64,000 bases of DNA from Bombyx mori (GCF_030269925.1 NC_085121.1:8821501-8885500), one strand, 5' to 3'; counted from the first letter of the stretch, positions 26,030-48,959 are shown. Numbers and translations are program-made. Notes: a model not told the origin generated them from the letters alone.

Positions 26030-26325
26030 GTGTACACACGTAAGAAGTGAAACTTATTTATGGCCTTATTTTTCGAAAAATGATCTACATGCAACTTTCT
26101 AGAAATTGGTTAAATAAAGTTAAATTAGATAAAGTTTAAACAAAAGGATTTTATTATCATAGACATGAATACAAAAAAGTTAAATTAGATAAAGTTTAAA
26201 CAAAAGGATTTTATTATCATAGACATGAATACAAAACAGATGGCGCGTAACGGAAAAATGTGACGCGTAACCGAAAAACGTGACGGTAAATTTTTTTCCA
26301 ACGCCGATAAGGAAGTTTCACTTCA
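26030..26325. mobile_element. Possible MITE with AAGTGAAACTT-type ends
   Basis: The left end carries AAGAAGTGAAACTTATTTATGG and the right end carries its approximate complement CCGATAAGGAAGTTTCACTTC. Inside is a perfect two-copy 60-bp tandem repeat. Exact boundaries and target duplication are not established. Confidence 0.35.
26116..26235. repeat. Perfect 2 x 60-bp tandem duplication
   Basis: The unit starting AAAGTTAAATTAGATAAAG occurs twice in a row with period exactly 60 and no visible mismatch, so it is recent, or an assembly artefact. Confidence 0.9.
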
Positions 26326-26417
26326 AAAATGTACTTGCGAACCAATACCTATAATACAATAGATAGATACAATTGATTTTAACAACCTGCATTTTTCTTC
26401 ACATTTATATTCGTAAA

Positions 26418-26708
26418 TAGCTGACCCGGCAGACTTCGTAGTGCCTCAATCGATGAATAAAAGACCTAAACTTTTGTATAAAATAAACTTAAAACAAACA
26501 AAAGGGATCCGTTCGACGGGGGACACATCAAAGGAAAAACAAAATTGTTATTATTATTTAATTCCGAGCATTTTTATATTTATCTACCTTTTAAACCTTC
26601 TCTGGATTTCCACAAATAATTCAAGACCAAAATTAGCCAAATCGGTCCAGCCGTTCTCGAGTTTTAGCGAGATAACGAACAGCAATTCATTTTTATATAA
26701 TATATAGA
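26418..26708 (-). mobile_element. Helitron-like element, family F (inverted copy)
   Basis: Reverse complement of the element at 13370-13643. On the minus strand it begins TCTATATATTATATAAAAATG preceded by A and ends GCCGGGTCAGCTA, with the final G mutated to T. Confidence 0.6.
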
Positions 26709-26799
26709 TATGTATTTTTGGTTTTGGCCAGTTGGAAAAAGAATCAGTCCCGAGAGAAAAAACCGCCAAATAAACTCAGCGGGCTTGACTTTTTGTGTT

Positions 26800-27262
26800 G
26801 TTTTTCGCATACATAATTGCCATTCATTTTGTTTTTTTTTTAATAACCTACAGACATTGTTGACTAGTAATTAAAAATAATGTATAACTAGATTAGAGCA
26901 AGAACTTCATTCCCACATAGTGCTGCCTCTAGTCATTTTACGTATTCAATTATTATTTTTTCAATTACTCGAGTTTTGAGCTCCGACGAAAAGATATCAT
27001 TCGATTCAAGTACACTTTGCGCCATACGCGTTACATTATGTTTTCTGATATTGAGCGTTCATCTAAACATCAACCATAAGAAACACAATACTGATGTATG
27101 TTTGCAGGAAGACTGCGTAGACTTGTGACGCCGTGATAAACGCAGCGGTCATCCTCGCATGAAACGCGCAAAACGGTGTCTTCAACGTTTCGCATAAAAA
27201 TAAATTTGTTTTATCCTATCTAAAAGTATAAAACAAATTACAACAAGTAGTCGTCGTGGCCT
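26800..27262. other. Unassigned AT-rich DNA
   Basis: The first few bases belong to a short reversed LINE 3' fragment (26740-26800). The remainder shows nothing recognisable. Confidence 0.35.
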
Positions 27263-27270
27263 AATGTAGT

Positions 27271-27722
27271 CGTCGTGGCCTAACGGATAAGACGTCCGGT
27301 GCATTCGTGTTGAGCGATGCACCGGTGTTCGAATCCCGCAGGCGGGTACCAATTTTTCAAATGAAATACGTACTCAACAAATGTTCACGATTGACTTCCT
27401 CGGTGAAGGAATAACATCGTGTAATAAAAATGAAACCCGCAAAATTATAATTTGCGTAATTACTGGTGGTAGGACCTCTTGTGAGTCCACGCGGGTGGGT
27501 ACCACCACCCTGCCTATATCTGCCGTGAAGCAGTAATGCGTTTCGGTTTGAAGGGTGGGGCAGCCGTCGTTACTATACTTGAGACCTTAGAACTTGTATC
27601 TCAAGGTGGGTGGCGCATTTACGTTGTGGATGTCTATGGGCTCCAGTAACCACTTAACATCAGGTGGGCTGTGAGCTCGTCCACCCATCTAAGCAAGCAA
27701 TAAAAAAAATAAAAATAAAAAT
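27271..27722 (+). repeat. Full-length Bm1 SINE
   Basis: About 450 bp, the usual full Bm1 length. The tRNA-like head has an A box (TGGCCTAACGG) and a B box (GGTGTTCGAATCCC) of the RNA polymerase III promoter. A body follows (TGTTCACGATTGACTTCC, AAATTATAATTTGCGTAATT), then the 3' half shared by all truncated copies and an A-rich tail. The head is preceded by an 18-bp partial duplication of itself (GTAGTCGTCGTGGCCTAA at about 27247). It could still be transcribable. It is not a functional tRNA gene, because no closed acceptor stem is formed. Confidence 0.9.
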
Positions 27723-28266
27723 TCTGCTCTATATAATTTTTCACTTCAAATTCATTGGGTATTTTGTATATGCTCTTTTATACATATCATACTTCGTGAG
27801 GCTCTAGTGGCCATTGTAATCATCCGCATAACAATTGTTAAATAGAATAAAAAATATTTCCTTCCTACCTCCTTTCCCCCTACAATTAAACATAGAATGG
27901 ATTTTCCGCCCCAATTATATTATGTATTCGTGCACCTGGCATTATCGAAGATCTTCTTCCCATAATGTGGAAATCCCCCTATAAAAACGAGGAGAAAAAT
28001 AATTTATTTCCGTACACTGCGGCTGATACCGCTGTAAAAGCTCTAAGACTCTAGAACAACGCCTCCTTTACTTATCAAATCGAAAAGCATGATTACTTCG
28101 CGGCTATTGGGCAAAGATCTAGTAGGAGCGGGTGCAAGAACGGATGCTCTGTCACTAGTGATTTATACACTATTCTTTTTTATTGCAACATCGAAATCGT
28201 TCAAGAGCACAACTACTTAAAAATATCGATACTTATACTAGAATCTAATAAAGGCTTAACTAATTT
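27723..28266. other. Unassigned AT-rich DNA
   Basis: No gene or repeat family recognised. Confidence 0.35.
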
Positions 28267-28267
28267 T

Positions 28268-28395
28268 TTTCCTACCTAAGCTGATAGCCTTGACAGGCTA
28301 TGTCAGCGTAACTGAGCAAGTGAGCTCACAGGGTTCAAACCTGGCGAAGTTGCTAACACTGACCCTAGCAAGAGCAGTGCTTCGCGTAATCTACT
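28268..28395 (-). mobile_element. LINE 3' end, family B
   Basis: T run, CCTACCTAAGCTGATAGCC, GTGAGCTCACAGGGTTCAAA and CAAGAGCAGTGCTTCGC. It abuts an inverted Bm1 copy. Confidence 0.5.
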
Positions 28396-28805
28396 TTTTT
28401 TATTTTTTTATTGCTTAGATGGATGGACGAGCTCACAGCCCACCTGGTGTTAAGTGGTTTTTTTATTTTTTTATTATAAATCCCGTTTTCCCCTGACGTT
28501 GTCAAGGCTCTTGTAAAGCTTCTTTAATGTTTCATTTTCATTTATATTATATATATTATATTATTTATATTTGTTTTATATTTATGTATAATTTGCCTGG
28601 AGTTTTTGATTTTAAACAATTTTTTTTCTTTCCAAACTAGTGAAGTTACACTATTGGTGTTAAGTGGTTACTGGAGCCCATAGACATATAAGTTCTAAGG
28701 TTTCAGTATAGTTACAACGGCTTCGAACCGAAACGCATTACTGCTTCACGGCGGAAATAGGCGGGGTGGTGGTACCTACCCGTGCGGACTCTCAAGAGGT
28801 CCTCA
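28396..28805 (-). repeat. Inverted Bm1 SINE split by a nested insertion
   Basis: The Bm1 3' end (TTGCTTAGATGGATGGACG) occupies the left part and the rest of the truncated SINE the right part (from about 28656). They are separated by a 196-bp insertion with a duplicated Bm1 target GGTGTTAAGTGGTT. Confidence 0.85.
28460..28655 (-). mobile_element. Truncated retroelement inserted inside Bm1
   Basis: Flanked on both sides by the 14-bp Bm1 sequence GGTGTTAAGTGGTT. Its left end is a T-rich run, so it is a minus-strand insertion with a poly(A) tail, as target-primed reverse transcription leaves. The body is AT-rich and of unknown family. Confidence 0.7.
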
Positions 28806-29029
28806 AGAGGGTTTCAAGTTAGTGCGGGCCACGTGAGCGAACACTACACTTGCATAGGTCATGACCATAGCTTATTAACCATCGGGCTGCGATCACTTCT
28901 ATACTTGTCTCCACCACAATCCCAGATGATAATATGGTACGAAAACGTACCCATCAAATTACCCAGAATTAGTTCTCATTCTACCATCCACTGGTAATGT
29001 GGATAGAGTAAGAAGGCGATAGATGAATG

Positions 29030-29270
29030 AAATATGTTCTTGACACATGTTCACGAATGACTTTCCCAAAGAATCAATGACATCATGTAATAAAAATAAA
29101 AAATCCACAAAAATAGTTATTGTCTAATTACCATACAATCGATACAATAGACCTCAAATCTCAAGGGGATGGCGGCATTCACGTTGTGATGTCTATGGGC
29201 TCCGGTAACCACTTGACACCAAGTGGACCGCGAGCTTGCTTGATCTATGCAATAAAAAAAAGATGATGAT
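29030..29270 (+). repeat. Bm1 SINE with internal deletion
   Basis: Body sequence (TGTTCACGAATGACTTTCCC) is followed directly by the distal part (TCTATGGGCTCCGGTAACC) and an A tail. The middle of the element is missing. Confidence 0.7.
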
Positions 29271-29350
29271 GATGAATCTGCCGCTGTCACATCGCTAAAG
29301 CTTCGTAATATTCGTAACTAATATTACCTGTAGTGTTTCTGACTTTTACT

Positions 29351-29918
29351 CAGTGGTGGATTTACACTAGGGGCAGTCGGGGTAAGTGCCCAGGGCGGCA
29401 AATTTTTTAGGGCGGCAAAATTTATAAAGTAAAAATTTTTTTTAGCCTTGTGAACATTGCTCAATGTAATTAATAAATTCTATAAATTAATAATTTTCTG
29501 TTTAATTGATAATTCAATAAATTCAATTTATCAATTATTTGTGAATTATAATTTAGGCACTTTTAGTAAAAATTAATAATCCAAATGATTTAATCAATTT
29601 ACTTCCTTGGACATTTAAAATAATAATCGATTTTTCTATTTTCTGAAATTAAGGAAATTTAATTAGTTTTTTTTTTTATGTAATATAATTATGAGTCACC
29701 CTTAGTGCAAAATTTATAATTGTTACAAAAAAAAAACAAATATTTATTTATGTTTTTGGAATATATAACATATGATATTATTATAGTTTCTGCAATAAAT
29801 TAGTTATTTTAATTTGGAAAAATAAAATATATAAATTATAAGTTTAGGTAAAATTCCAGAATTGGGGCGGATTTTTTTCCGGTGCCCAGGAGCGGCATTA
29901 CGTTTAAGTCCGGCCCTG
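29351..29918. mobile_element. hAT-like MITE with 8-bp target duplication
   Basis: 568 bp. The ends are inverted: left CAGTGGTGGATTTACAC, right complement CAGGGCCGGACTTAAAC, a CAG(T/G)G pattern typical of hAT termini. The flanks are CTTTTACT and CTCTTACT, an 8-bp duplication with one mismatch. The AT-rich centre has no transposase frame. Confidence 0.75.
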
Positions 29919-29926
29919 CTCTTACT

Positions 29927-30124
29927 AACACTTTGTATACCTTCAACAAAATACTTAAAATCACTGCTTATTCATGAGTTTAAATATAAGATTTAACAGC
30001 CTTAGCGACATCTATTGAGAGACTTAGTCAATTCCAACCAAGTTGTATTTTTTCAATAGTTACGAATTTCATTACATACCTTAAACTGTTTTATTTTAAT
30101 ATTATTTTAAACATAAACACATTT
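29927..30124. other. Short unassigned gap
   Basis: Nothing recognised between a hAT-like MITE and a Helitron-like element. Confidence 0.4.
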
Positions 30125-30343
30125 TCTATACTATAATATTATAAAGAGGAAAGATTTGTTTGTTTGTTTGTTTCGAATAGGCTCCGAAACTACTGGACCG
30201 ATTTGAAAAATTCTTTTTCCATTAGAAGCCGACATTGTCCCTGATGAACATAGGCTACTTTTTTAAAAAAAAAAAATTTTTTTATTTTTTTGGTTTCATG
30301 TGTGATTTAATGTTTCCGAAGCGAAGCGAGGGCGGGTCGCTAG
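30125..30343 (+). mobile_element. Helitron-like element, family D
   Basis: Starts TCTATACTATAATATTATAA, contains AAAGATTTGTTTGTTTG and CTCCGAAACTACTGGACCG, and ends GAAGCGAGGGCGGGTCG then CTAG^T. Confidence 0.65.
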
Positions 30344-31857
30344 TTCAATATAAATATAGAAAATAATGTCGATTTTGAACTTTTACGCCCATCCCATGGG
30401 CGCCCATTGGTTGCCTAATTTACTTTACTCTTTGATGGATGGTAAACATTACTTCAGTGATGGTAAATAGTAGAAAGAACGCCGGTCCAAATCCGTAACT
30501 AAAACAGCGCGAGATTGCCTTTCGGCCCCGCTTAGGTTGCTTTTACAACAAAAATTTTATTTCAATTTATTTTTACGTTTTGAGGATCTTAAACTATGAT
30601 TAATGGATAATCTAAACTTTTAGATTCCAAAATACACCTAAATGCCTTTTTTAAATTATTAAAAATATAATATGAAATTAAGTCATTACTGAGTAACAAA
30701 AAACTGCTTTATGCAAGAAAAACGGAATACCCTATAAAAGTAATATTTTAAAAAGGAATAAAACAACAAAACGAATAAAGAAAGAAATTAAGTAATGAAA
30801 AAAAAATTGCAAACAATTTAGATAAAAATAGTAACTTTTGAATATTAATAATGCATAAAATTAAATTTTCTTTTTCAATCGGGACCTCTAGAAAAGCGCC
30901 CTGTTTTTCATATTTGCGCCAGGGAGCAAGTTGCATCAAAATGTTTTGGCATTATACCGCAACTTTCTACTTGCAGCTTAGAATGAACACATTTCTCAAT
31001 GCACTTTATAGCCATATGAATAGGAAAAGGACTCAATACTCATGTGTATGCAATGTCTTCAAATGGAATAACTTTAAGATGGCGTTACTGTAGCAAATTG
31101 CTGATGCAGTATAGCAAGACAATGGATCACATACCATGATATCTGTTCTTGGTGGGTATCAATACCAATAAGTTGGTTATTGGGGATAGCTTCGATAATA
31201 CCTTTCATGAAATGATATTTAAATTAAATAGCTATTGATACAATCCATAACAAACATCAATATAATTTATTTCTAAAATAAATCGGAGAGAGCTTAGATT
31301 CATAAACTTAGGTATAATGTGTCGGTATATCGTCAGTGATGGATTAACGTTTGTAGGATGGAAATTCTATTAAATTATCTTTCTCGTTATGTGGCGGCAT
31401 TCGCAGTATGATGCTTATTTTCTGGTAAATAGTTAATAGCTGTCCGGCCCATTCAGCCCTAAGCTCGTCCACATGTCAAGCAACCTGAGCTGCTGCTATT
31501 CAGTTTTTTTCTGCTATTCAGTGCTATCATTTTTTACAATAGGTCCAAGAAAGAAAACTGTTAGAAAATGAGGGCTAAGTTGGTCCTTTATTAAATTTAT
31601 GGCAACATTTGAACATCTTGAGCTTTTGAATAATTCAATCTGGCATCCCCGCCGGGTGTATGAGCAACGCGCGGTCTTCGTACATATTATTTTAACTATT
31701 TTCATGTGTAAACAATGTGCATATTACATTATAAATGGGTTAAATATTAACAATTTGCATTTTTCATTGCCAATGTCCTAGCTTAGGTGTTTTATAGTTT
31801 TTTTACATTAATGTGAAATTTTCTTGCTTTGTCTTCGTGTGTGACAATCTACTCAAA
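30344..31857. other. Upstream region of msn
   Basis: Presumably contains the msn promoter or the end of an upstream intron. Positions 31390-31480 carry a badly decayed Bm1-like fragment (GTGGCGGCATTCGCAG, AGCTCGTCCACATG). No upstream coding exon found; the 5' untranslated exon structure cannot be told from sequence alone. Confidence 0.4.
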
Positions 31858-44341
<12,484 letters not shown>

Positions 44342-45190
44342 TAATGAAATACGACAAACGTCTTTGATCTGTGATTTTTTATGCGCAGCGTCCTGTACGA
44401 ACATGCTCGTATTGTACAATTAAAATGCCAGTAGTTTAGTCAATATATCAAAAATACGTTTTGGCCACGTGAAATTCAAAGACTTGTGATAAGTGACAGA
44501 TCGATTGTACATGCTAAAAAGACAATTCATAAAATATTAAATTCATATATTTGAGGACCCCTATGTTTAGGTAATTGTGGCATTTTGTACTGATAATTAT
44601 TTCACTACAAGCTACTAAGTAACATGTACTGTAAGCAATAATCTTTAGGATAAATGTTTTGATATTGACAATTATTCGTACGTGAGTTAATGTGCTTAGT
44701 TTTATATTATGTTGCAAATGTTTATTTCTAAAAGAAATGTATTTCAAATCAAACTATTAATTCATATATGCCATATTATAATTGTTTGTAATTTTAAGCT
44801 AGTTGGGTGTTGATAACTATAATTTGGTAACATAAAGGTTGTTTTATAAACTATATAAATGAAACAAATCTTGTATGAAGAAAAATGAGGGATACTAATT
44901 TGGACAAACAATTAGAATAAATTATAAATATTCGACAATTTTTAATACGTAAGTTTCGTACTCTTAAATTGGTAAGTGAAGTCACATTGTATCATAATTA
45001 TCACACCAAACTGGATAACATTTTATTAATGGATGAAACCTAAAAATTTGGTACTATTTATTATTTATTTGTTATGTACTATATTATTTACATGTATAAA
45101 GATGTAACTGTGCATATTGAAATGATATATTTGAGGACTTTTTTATTTGAAGACACTTTAGCCCAATAAATACAAAAGTCACTTATTTCT
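44342..45190 (+). other. Probable msn 3' untranslated region
   Basis: AT-rich, no ORF. AATAAA poly(A) signals occur at about 44915, 45165 and 45244; the second lies about 830 bp after the stop. Transcript end is inferred. Confidence 0.45.
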
Positions 45191-45394
45191 AATATTTTAT
45201 TTATTGCAATACTATACCCATGATCCCAGTTAGATAGGCCTTAATAAAATTCTACCTTTTATGGACAATAAAGTAATTTCTTGATAGCTAAAACTGTAAA
45301 AGAAAGCTCTGTTTGTATGTTTATTTTGCGTGCATTGCTAAGTTATTTTGATCCCATTGTTAATGAAATTGTCGTTGAAACTTCAAGGGAATTA

Positions 45395-45790
45395 TCTGTC
45401 TGTCTGGTGCAATCGTGTCAGCGATGCATCGGTGCTAATCAGTGCAAATGCGTACTTGACAATTGTTCACGATTGATTTCCACGGTGAAAAATTAACATA
45501 TAATAAAAGAAGTAATGCGCAAAATTATAATTTGCGTAATTACTGGTGATAGAACATCTTAACAGCCCGCACGGGTAGGTACTACCACTCTGCCTATTTC
45601 TGTCGTGAAGCAGTAATGCGTTTCGCTTTAAAGGGCGGGGCAGCCGTTAGTATAACGGCTAAAACAGAACTACGAACTCATGCCTCGAGGTGGGTGACTG
45701 CACTTACGCCGCAGGTGTCTATGGGCTCCGGTAACCACTTAACACCGGGTGGGCCGTGACCTCGTTCACACATCTAAGCATTAAAAAAAA
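45395..45790 (+). repeat. Nearly full-length, diverged Bm1 SINE
   Basis: Decayed tRNA-like head (CAGCGATGCATCGGTGC), body TGTTCACGATTGATTTCC and AAATTATAATTTGCGTAATT, 3' half and A tail. B box is eroded. Confidence 0.8.
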
Positions 45791-45884
45791 ACTCAAAACA
45801 GCTGTTCTTAGAATTCTTTATTACCTGTCGTCTATTTTATTTGTGCACATCACAGAAAGTACGAAACAAATTATTATTTTTAGC

Positions 45885-46000
45885 TTGGTTGGTTGGACGA
45901 CCCTCTGTTTGTTAGGTGGTTACCGGAGCCCATAAACATCTACAACGTAAATGGCGCCACCCACCTCGAGACATGAGTTGTAAGGTCTCCGTTTTTACAG
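45885..46000 (-). repeat. Inverted Bm1 fragment
   Basis: GGTTACCGGAGCCCATAAAC and GCGCCACCCACCTCGAG are Bm1 sequence in reverse. About 95 bp after the previous copy and in the opposite direction. Confidence 0.7.
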
Positions 46001-46125
46001 TACCGTACTTACATACAAAACGTCCTAGCACTAGTTTGATTGGATTATAACCTATGGATGTTGGATGTTACATAGCAAATTATATTGTAAATTTGTAGCT
46101 TTGCAACCTTTCTGTACATTTTCAC

Positions 46126-46380
46126 TAGAGATGAAACGGATATCCGGCAACTAGCCGGTATCCGGCCATGTTATCACTATCCGGCCGGATACCGTATAGT
46201 AATGCAGTATCCGGCCGGATATCGGATAGTAATTCAGTATTTGTATTTGTTTTTCTTGATCGCGAAAATCACTACTATTATCTTTCGCCACTTCATTGAA
46301 ACAGTCCCAAAAAGTGTCATGAGCTTCACGTGTGAAGTTAGATCCGGTATCCGGCTAAACAACTATCCGTTTCATCTCTA
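46126..46380. mobile_element. hAT-like MITE with perfect 8-bp target duplication
   Basis: 255 bp with 17-bp perfect inverted ends (TAGAGATGAAACGGATA), flanked on both sides by ATTTTCAC. Internally it repeats CCGGCCGGATA-type palindromic motifs, likely transposase-binding subterminal repeats. Confidence 0.88.
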
Positions 46381-46388
46381 ATTTTCAC

Positions 46389-46822
46389 CCCCAAACCAAA
46401 CCAATTTTGACAAAAGGTTTGAAAATAATTACAACCCTGGGAAAGAATATAGGATATATTTTATTCTACCATATATAACACATTCTTGAGCAAGAGTTAC
46501 GACTACGTGAAGTGTAAGAATGCGAACGAAAAGCTAGTTGTAAATGACGCACAGTACAAGTTTTGCGCCCTTGGTCGGTAAAAATTCGTAGTTTGTGTTT
46601 TTAACACAAATATTTGTAGTTTCTCCACATGATTCTACTGCTCGTCTTTAAAATGCTTTTGGGGTGCAATAATATGCGTGTTTCTTTCTCTAAGATCGTC
46701 CTGCAACTATTAGGTTATACAATTACCAGGAGGAAACTGTTACTAAGTTTGACGTAAGATAAATAATCTCCGCAATAAATAGTTGATTTAATTATGCCGT
46801 AAATAATTTCACTATACCTCAT
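46389..46822. other. Unassigned AT-rich spacer
   Basis: No gene or repeat family recognised. Confidence 0.4.
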
Positions 46823-46823
46823 G

Positions 46824-47228
46824 TTTTTTTATTGCCCTTGTAGGCAGACGGGCATACGGCCCACCTGATGGTGAGTGGTTACCATCACCCATGGACGTAA
46901 GCAATACCAGGGGCAAAGCTAACATGCTGCCTACCGTAAAGTACTCTCCACAAGCCTCGTTTGAAGAAAGACATGTGATGGTGCTCGCGAAACACCGTAG
47001 AGAGGAGCTTACTCCAAAGCCGGATGGTATGTGGCAAAAAAGATCTCGGGAAGCTCATTGTGGATGAATGCAGTAGTTCTAGGTAGTATGGATGAAATCT
47101 ACTCCGGGGGCGGGCGGTGCGATGGCCAAAATAAGATGATGGGATCATCTCAAACAATTCCTCAGAACAAAGTGCTCCATGGAACATATGCTACAAAATA
47201 CAGTGAACCAAAGTCCCACTGCAGAGGT
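46824..47228 (-). mobile_element. LINE 3' end with the C terminus of its ORF2
   Basis: The minus strand ends in a poly(A)-type run after GGGCCGTATGCCCGTCTGCC. Upstream, an open 100-codon frame (46885-47187) reads RTARPRSRFHPYYLELLHSS, then RSFLPHTIRLWSKLLSTVF and MSFFKRGLWRVLYGRQH. This is the typical C-terminal tail of ORF2 in jockey/CR1-type insect LINEs. 5'-truncated copy, probably fairly young because the frame is open. Confidence 0.75.
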
Positions 47229-47230
47229 TC

Positions 47231-47568
47231 CAAAAAAGTTTTCACTGATCTTTTGCACTGAAGTCTTAAAACAGTAGAGCGATTTTAATGATTTTTTTGT
47301 TTGTGTGTTGAAGTGGTTCCCTATTCGCAGTTCAACACTAGGTGGTGGTGTACATTAATTGAAAAAACAAAATTGAATATTTTTTAAAATATGTAGTCAC
47401 TATACTTACTTAATTTAAATTAATTCAATAGGTCATCGCATAGAAAGTTAATGACGTTATCAGTGACATAATAAAAGTGTTGTTGATTCAAAAACTGTTG
47501 AACCTTCATAGTACTCCATTCATCTATACGGGGCAAAGGTAAGAAACACTGTCTAGGTATAAAAGAGT
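47231..47568. other. Unassigned spacer with a minus-strand frame
   Basis: A minus-strand frame (47420-47623, 67 codons) ends WSTMKVQQFLNQQHFYYVTD and NVINFLCDDLLN. It has coding-like composition but no recognised domain and overlaps the plus-strand frame at 47569. Confidence 0.3.
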
Positions 47569-47871
47569 ATGAGCAATCAGGGTGGTACCATAGTAAGTGG
47601 TGTAATCTTAAACATGACAACAAAAGTTATTAATTTTTTTTATTTACCACACATTCTTCCATTTATAATTGCTACATTCATATCATACCACTTGGTATGT
47701 GAGTGGTATTTTGGTGGCTTTTCCGTTGTGTTGCTACTTATTCAATTTGTCCCCGATAAGACAGTAGTGCTTAACTGTACCCTCTATACTTGCATACTCC
47801 TATTAATGTTACACATTTATTTTGAAAAAGAATCATATAAATTTAAAAATAAAAGTAACACTGATATTTAG
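47569..47871 (+). CDS. Possible small membrane protein, unrecognised
   Basis: 100-codon frame, or 85 codons if it starts at the internal ATG at 47614 (MTTKVINFFYLPHILPF). Three hydrophobic stretches follow one another: about residues 20-43, 47-62 and 67-85. The C-terminal tail is charged (EKESYKFKNKSN). An AATAAA motif overlaps the 3' end of the frame. It lies between msn and PDRG1 with no visible intron signals. I do not recognise a family. AT-rich DNA gives phenylalanine-, isoleucine- and leucine-rich frames by chance, so this may not be a gene; a last exon of something larger is another possibility. Confidence 0.3.
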   Translation: MSNQGGTIVSGVILNMTTKVINFFYLPHILPFIIATFISYHLVCEWYFGGFSVVLLLIQFVPDKTVVLNCTLYTCILLLMLHIYFEKESYKFKNKSNTDI

Positions 47872-48504
47872 TAGCTTTCGTTTGCTTCGTGATTTTGTCA
47901 AACATTTAAATTTAAAGGTTCAAAATTAAAATGACCATAAAAATTCTGACTTAAATCTTTTATGGACCACAATTTGAAATCATTATGAACATATAAACTT
48001 GTAGGAGACAGGTATTATTTACTTTCTTTCAATTGTCACTACTTTCCAAAATATTAAAAACAAAAGCAAAAACTTTTATCAATTTCATTTACTATGAACA
48101 AAATGCATTCTGACATTTCTCAGTATGAAATGGGAGATTTCATAATAGCAATAAAGTTGAAATTTCCATTTTTAAACGCAAATAAAAAAAAATCCAATAT
48201 ATATTTATATTTTTGAACTTGTGTAAAAATAAAACAATCATAGATTATTCTCAATTCTTGTACTGTGTAATGTCAAAACTGGGTTTTACAAGCACTGTGT
48301 TATACGAGGGATGCCCATAATAATATATTATTATAATTTTACCTTCTGACATGAACTTTCATAATGGTCTACTCATTAAATACATGACAGTCAGCAAAAT
48401 TTCAGAAACCCCTATTACCTCAATAAAATAGTGTAGCATTCTCCATTTCTGAATAATCAAAATTAAATATTGTTACTATTTTAAGTTTTGATTTTACTTT
48501 TCCA
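47872..48504. other. Spacer between candidate ORF and PDRG1, probably PDRG1 3' untranslated region
   Basis: AT-rich, no ORF. The part adjoining PDRG1 is expected to be its 3' untranslated region. Confidence 0.35.
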
Positions 48505-48903
48505 TTACAAAGAAAATAAATTACTTTTTGTTAATCCTTCAGTTTCTTTCTGGGACAGAGGTACTAACATTAAGCCTGGAACTGGTGGTTGCATTTCCAG
48601 ATCTCTCAATGTATTGACTTTGATTTTCAGGTCACTCCTCAATTTGTTTATGTCAATATTTAATTGTTTTTGATCGGCTTCCAGCAGAGTTTTAGTATCT
48701 TCAAACTTATGCTTTACGAGTATTGATCCCACCGTGAGCCAATATTTCTTCTGACTTGATTTAGTAAGATCTCTTAACGCTTCTCGATTTTTATTTCTTC
48801 GTTTATCTAGCATTATAATTTCATTTTTATCAACAAGAATATCAGATGCAAGTGTTTCTATTTGTTTTAAATACCTCAATAGTTTTTCTTGATTATTTAC
48901 CAT
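48505..48903 (-). CDS. PDRG1: p53 and DNA damage-regulated protein 1 homologue (prefoldin-beta-like)
   Basis: 132 residues in a single exon, close to the usual length of about 133 in animals. PDRG1 is a prefoldin-like subunit of the R2TP/prefoldin-like co-chaperone complex (PAQosome), which helps assemble polymerases and kinases of the PIKK family. The pattern fits the family throughout: an N-terminal helix (KLLRYLKQIETLASDILVDK), the signature EIIMLDKRRNKNREALRDL, a central hairpin segment (YWLTVGSILVKHKFEDTK), and a second helix (LLEADQKQLNIDINKLRSDL, then KIKVNTLRDLE) with heptad spacing. A hydrophobic C-terminal segment follows. It is convergent with msn. The ATG chosen is the first in frame. 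About 70 bp upstream a 13-kb transposon block begins, so its promoter or 5' untranslated region is probably displaced or replaced. Confidence 0.93.
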   Translation of the reverse strand: MVNNQEKLLRYLKQIETLASDILVDKNEIIMLDKRRNKNREALRDLTKSSQKKYWLTVGSILVKHKFEDTKTLLEADQKQLNIDINKLRSDLKIKVNTLRDLEMQPPVPGLMLVPLSQKETEGLTKSNLFSL

Positions 48904-48959
48904 GTTTAGTGCATGTTTAATAACTTTTGTTCGTATTTTTAATTTTTAAACGAAGCCAG

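Noticed and set aside
26116..26235. CRISPR-like or satellite array
   Set aside because: Only two contiguous units, no spacers, eukaryotic context.
27271..27345. tRNA gene with A and B boxes
   Set aside because: It is the head of a Bm1 SINE: no closed acceptor stem, and the sequence continues into the SINE body and A tail.
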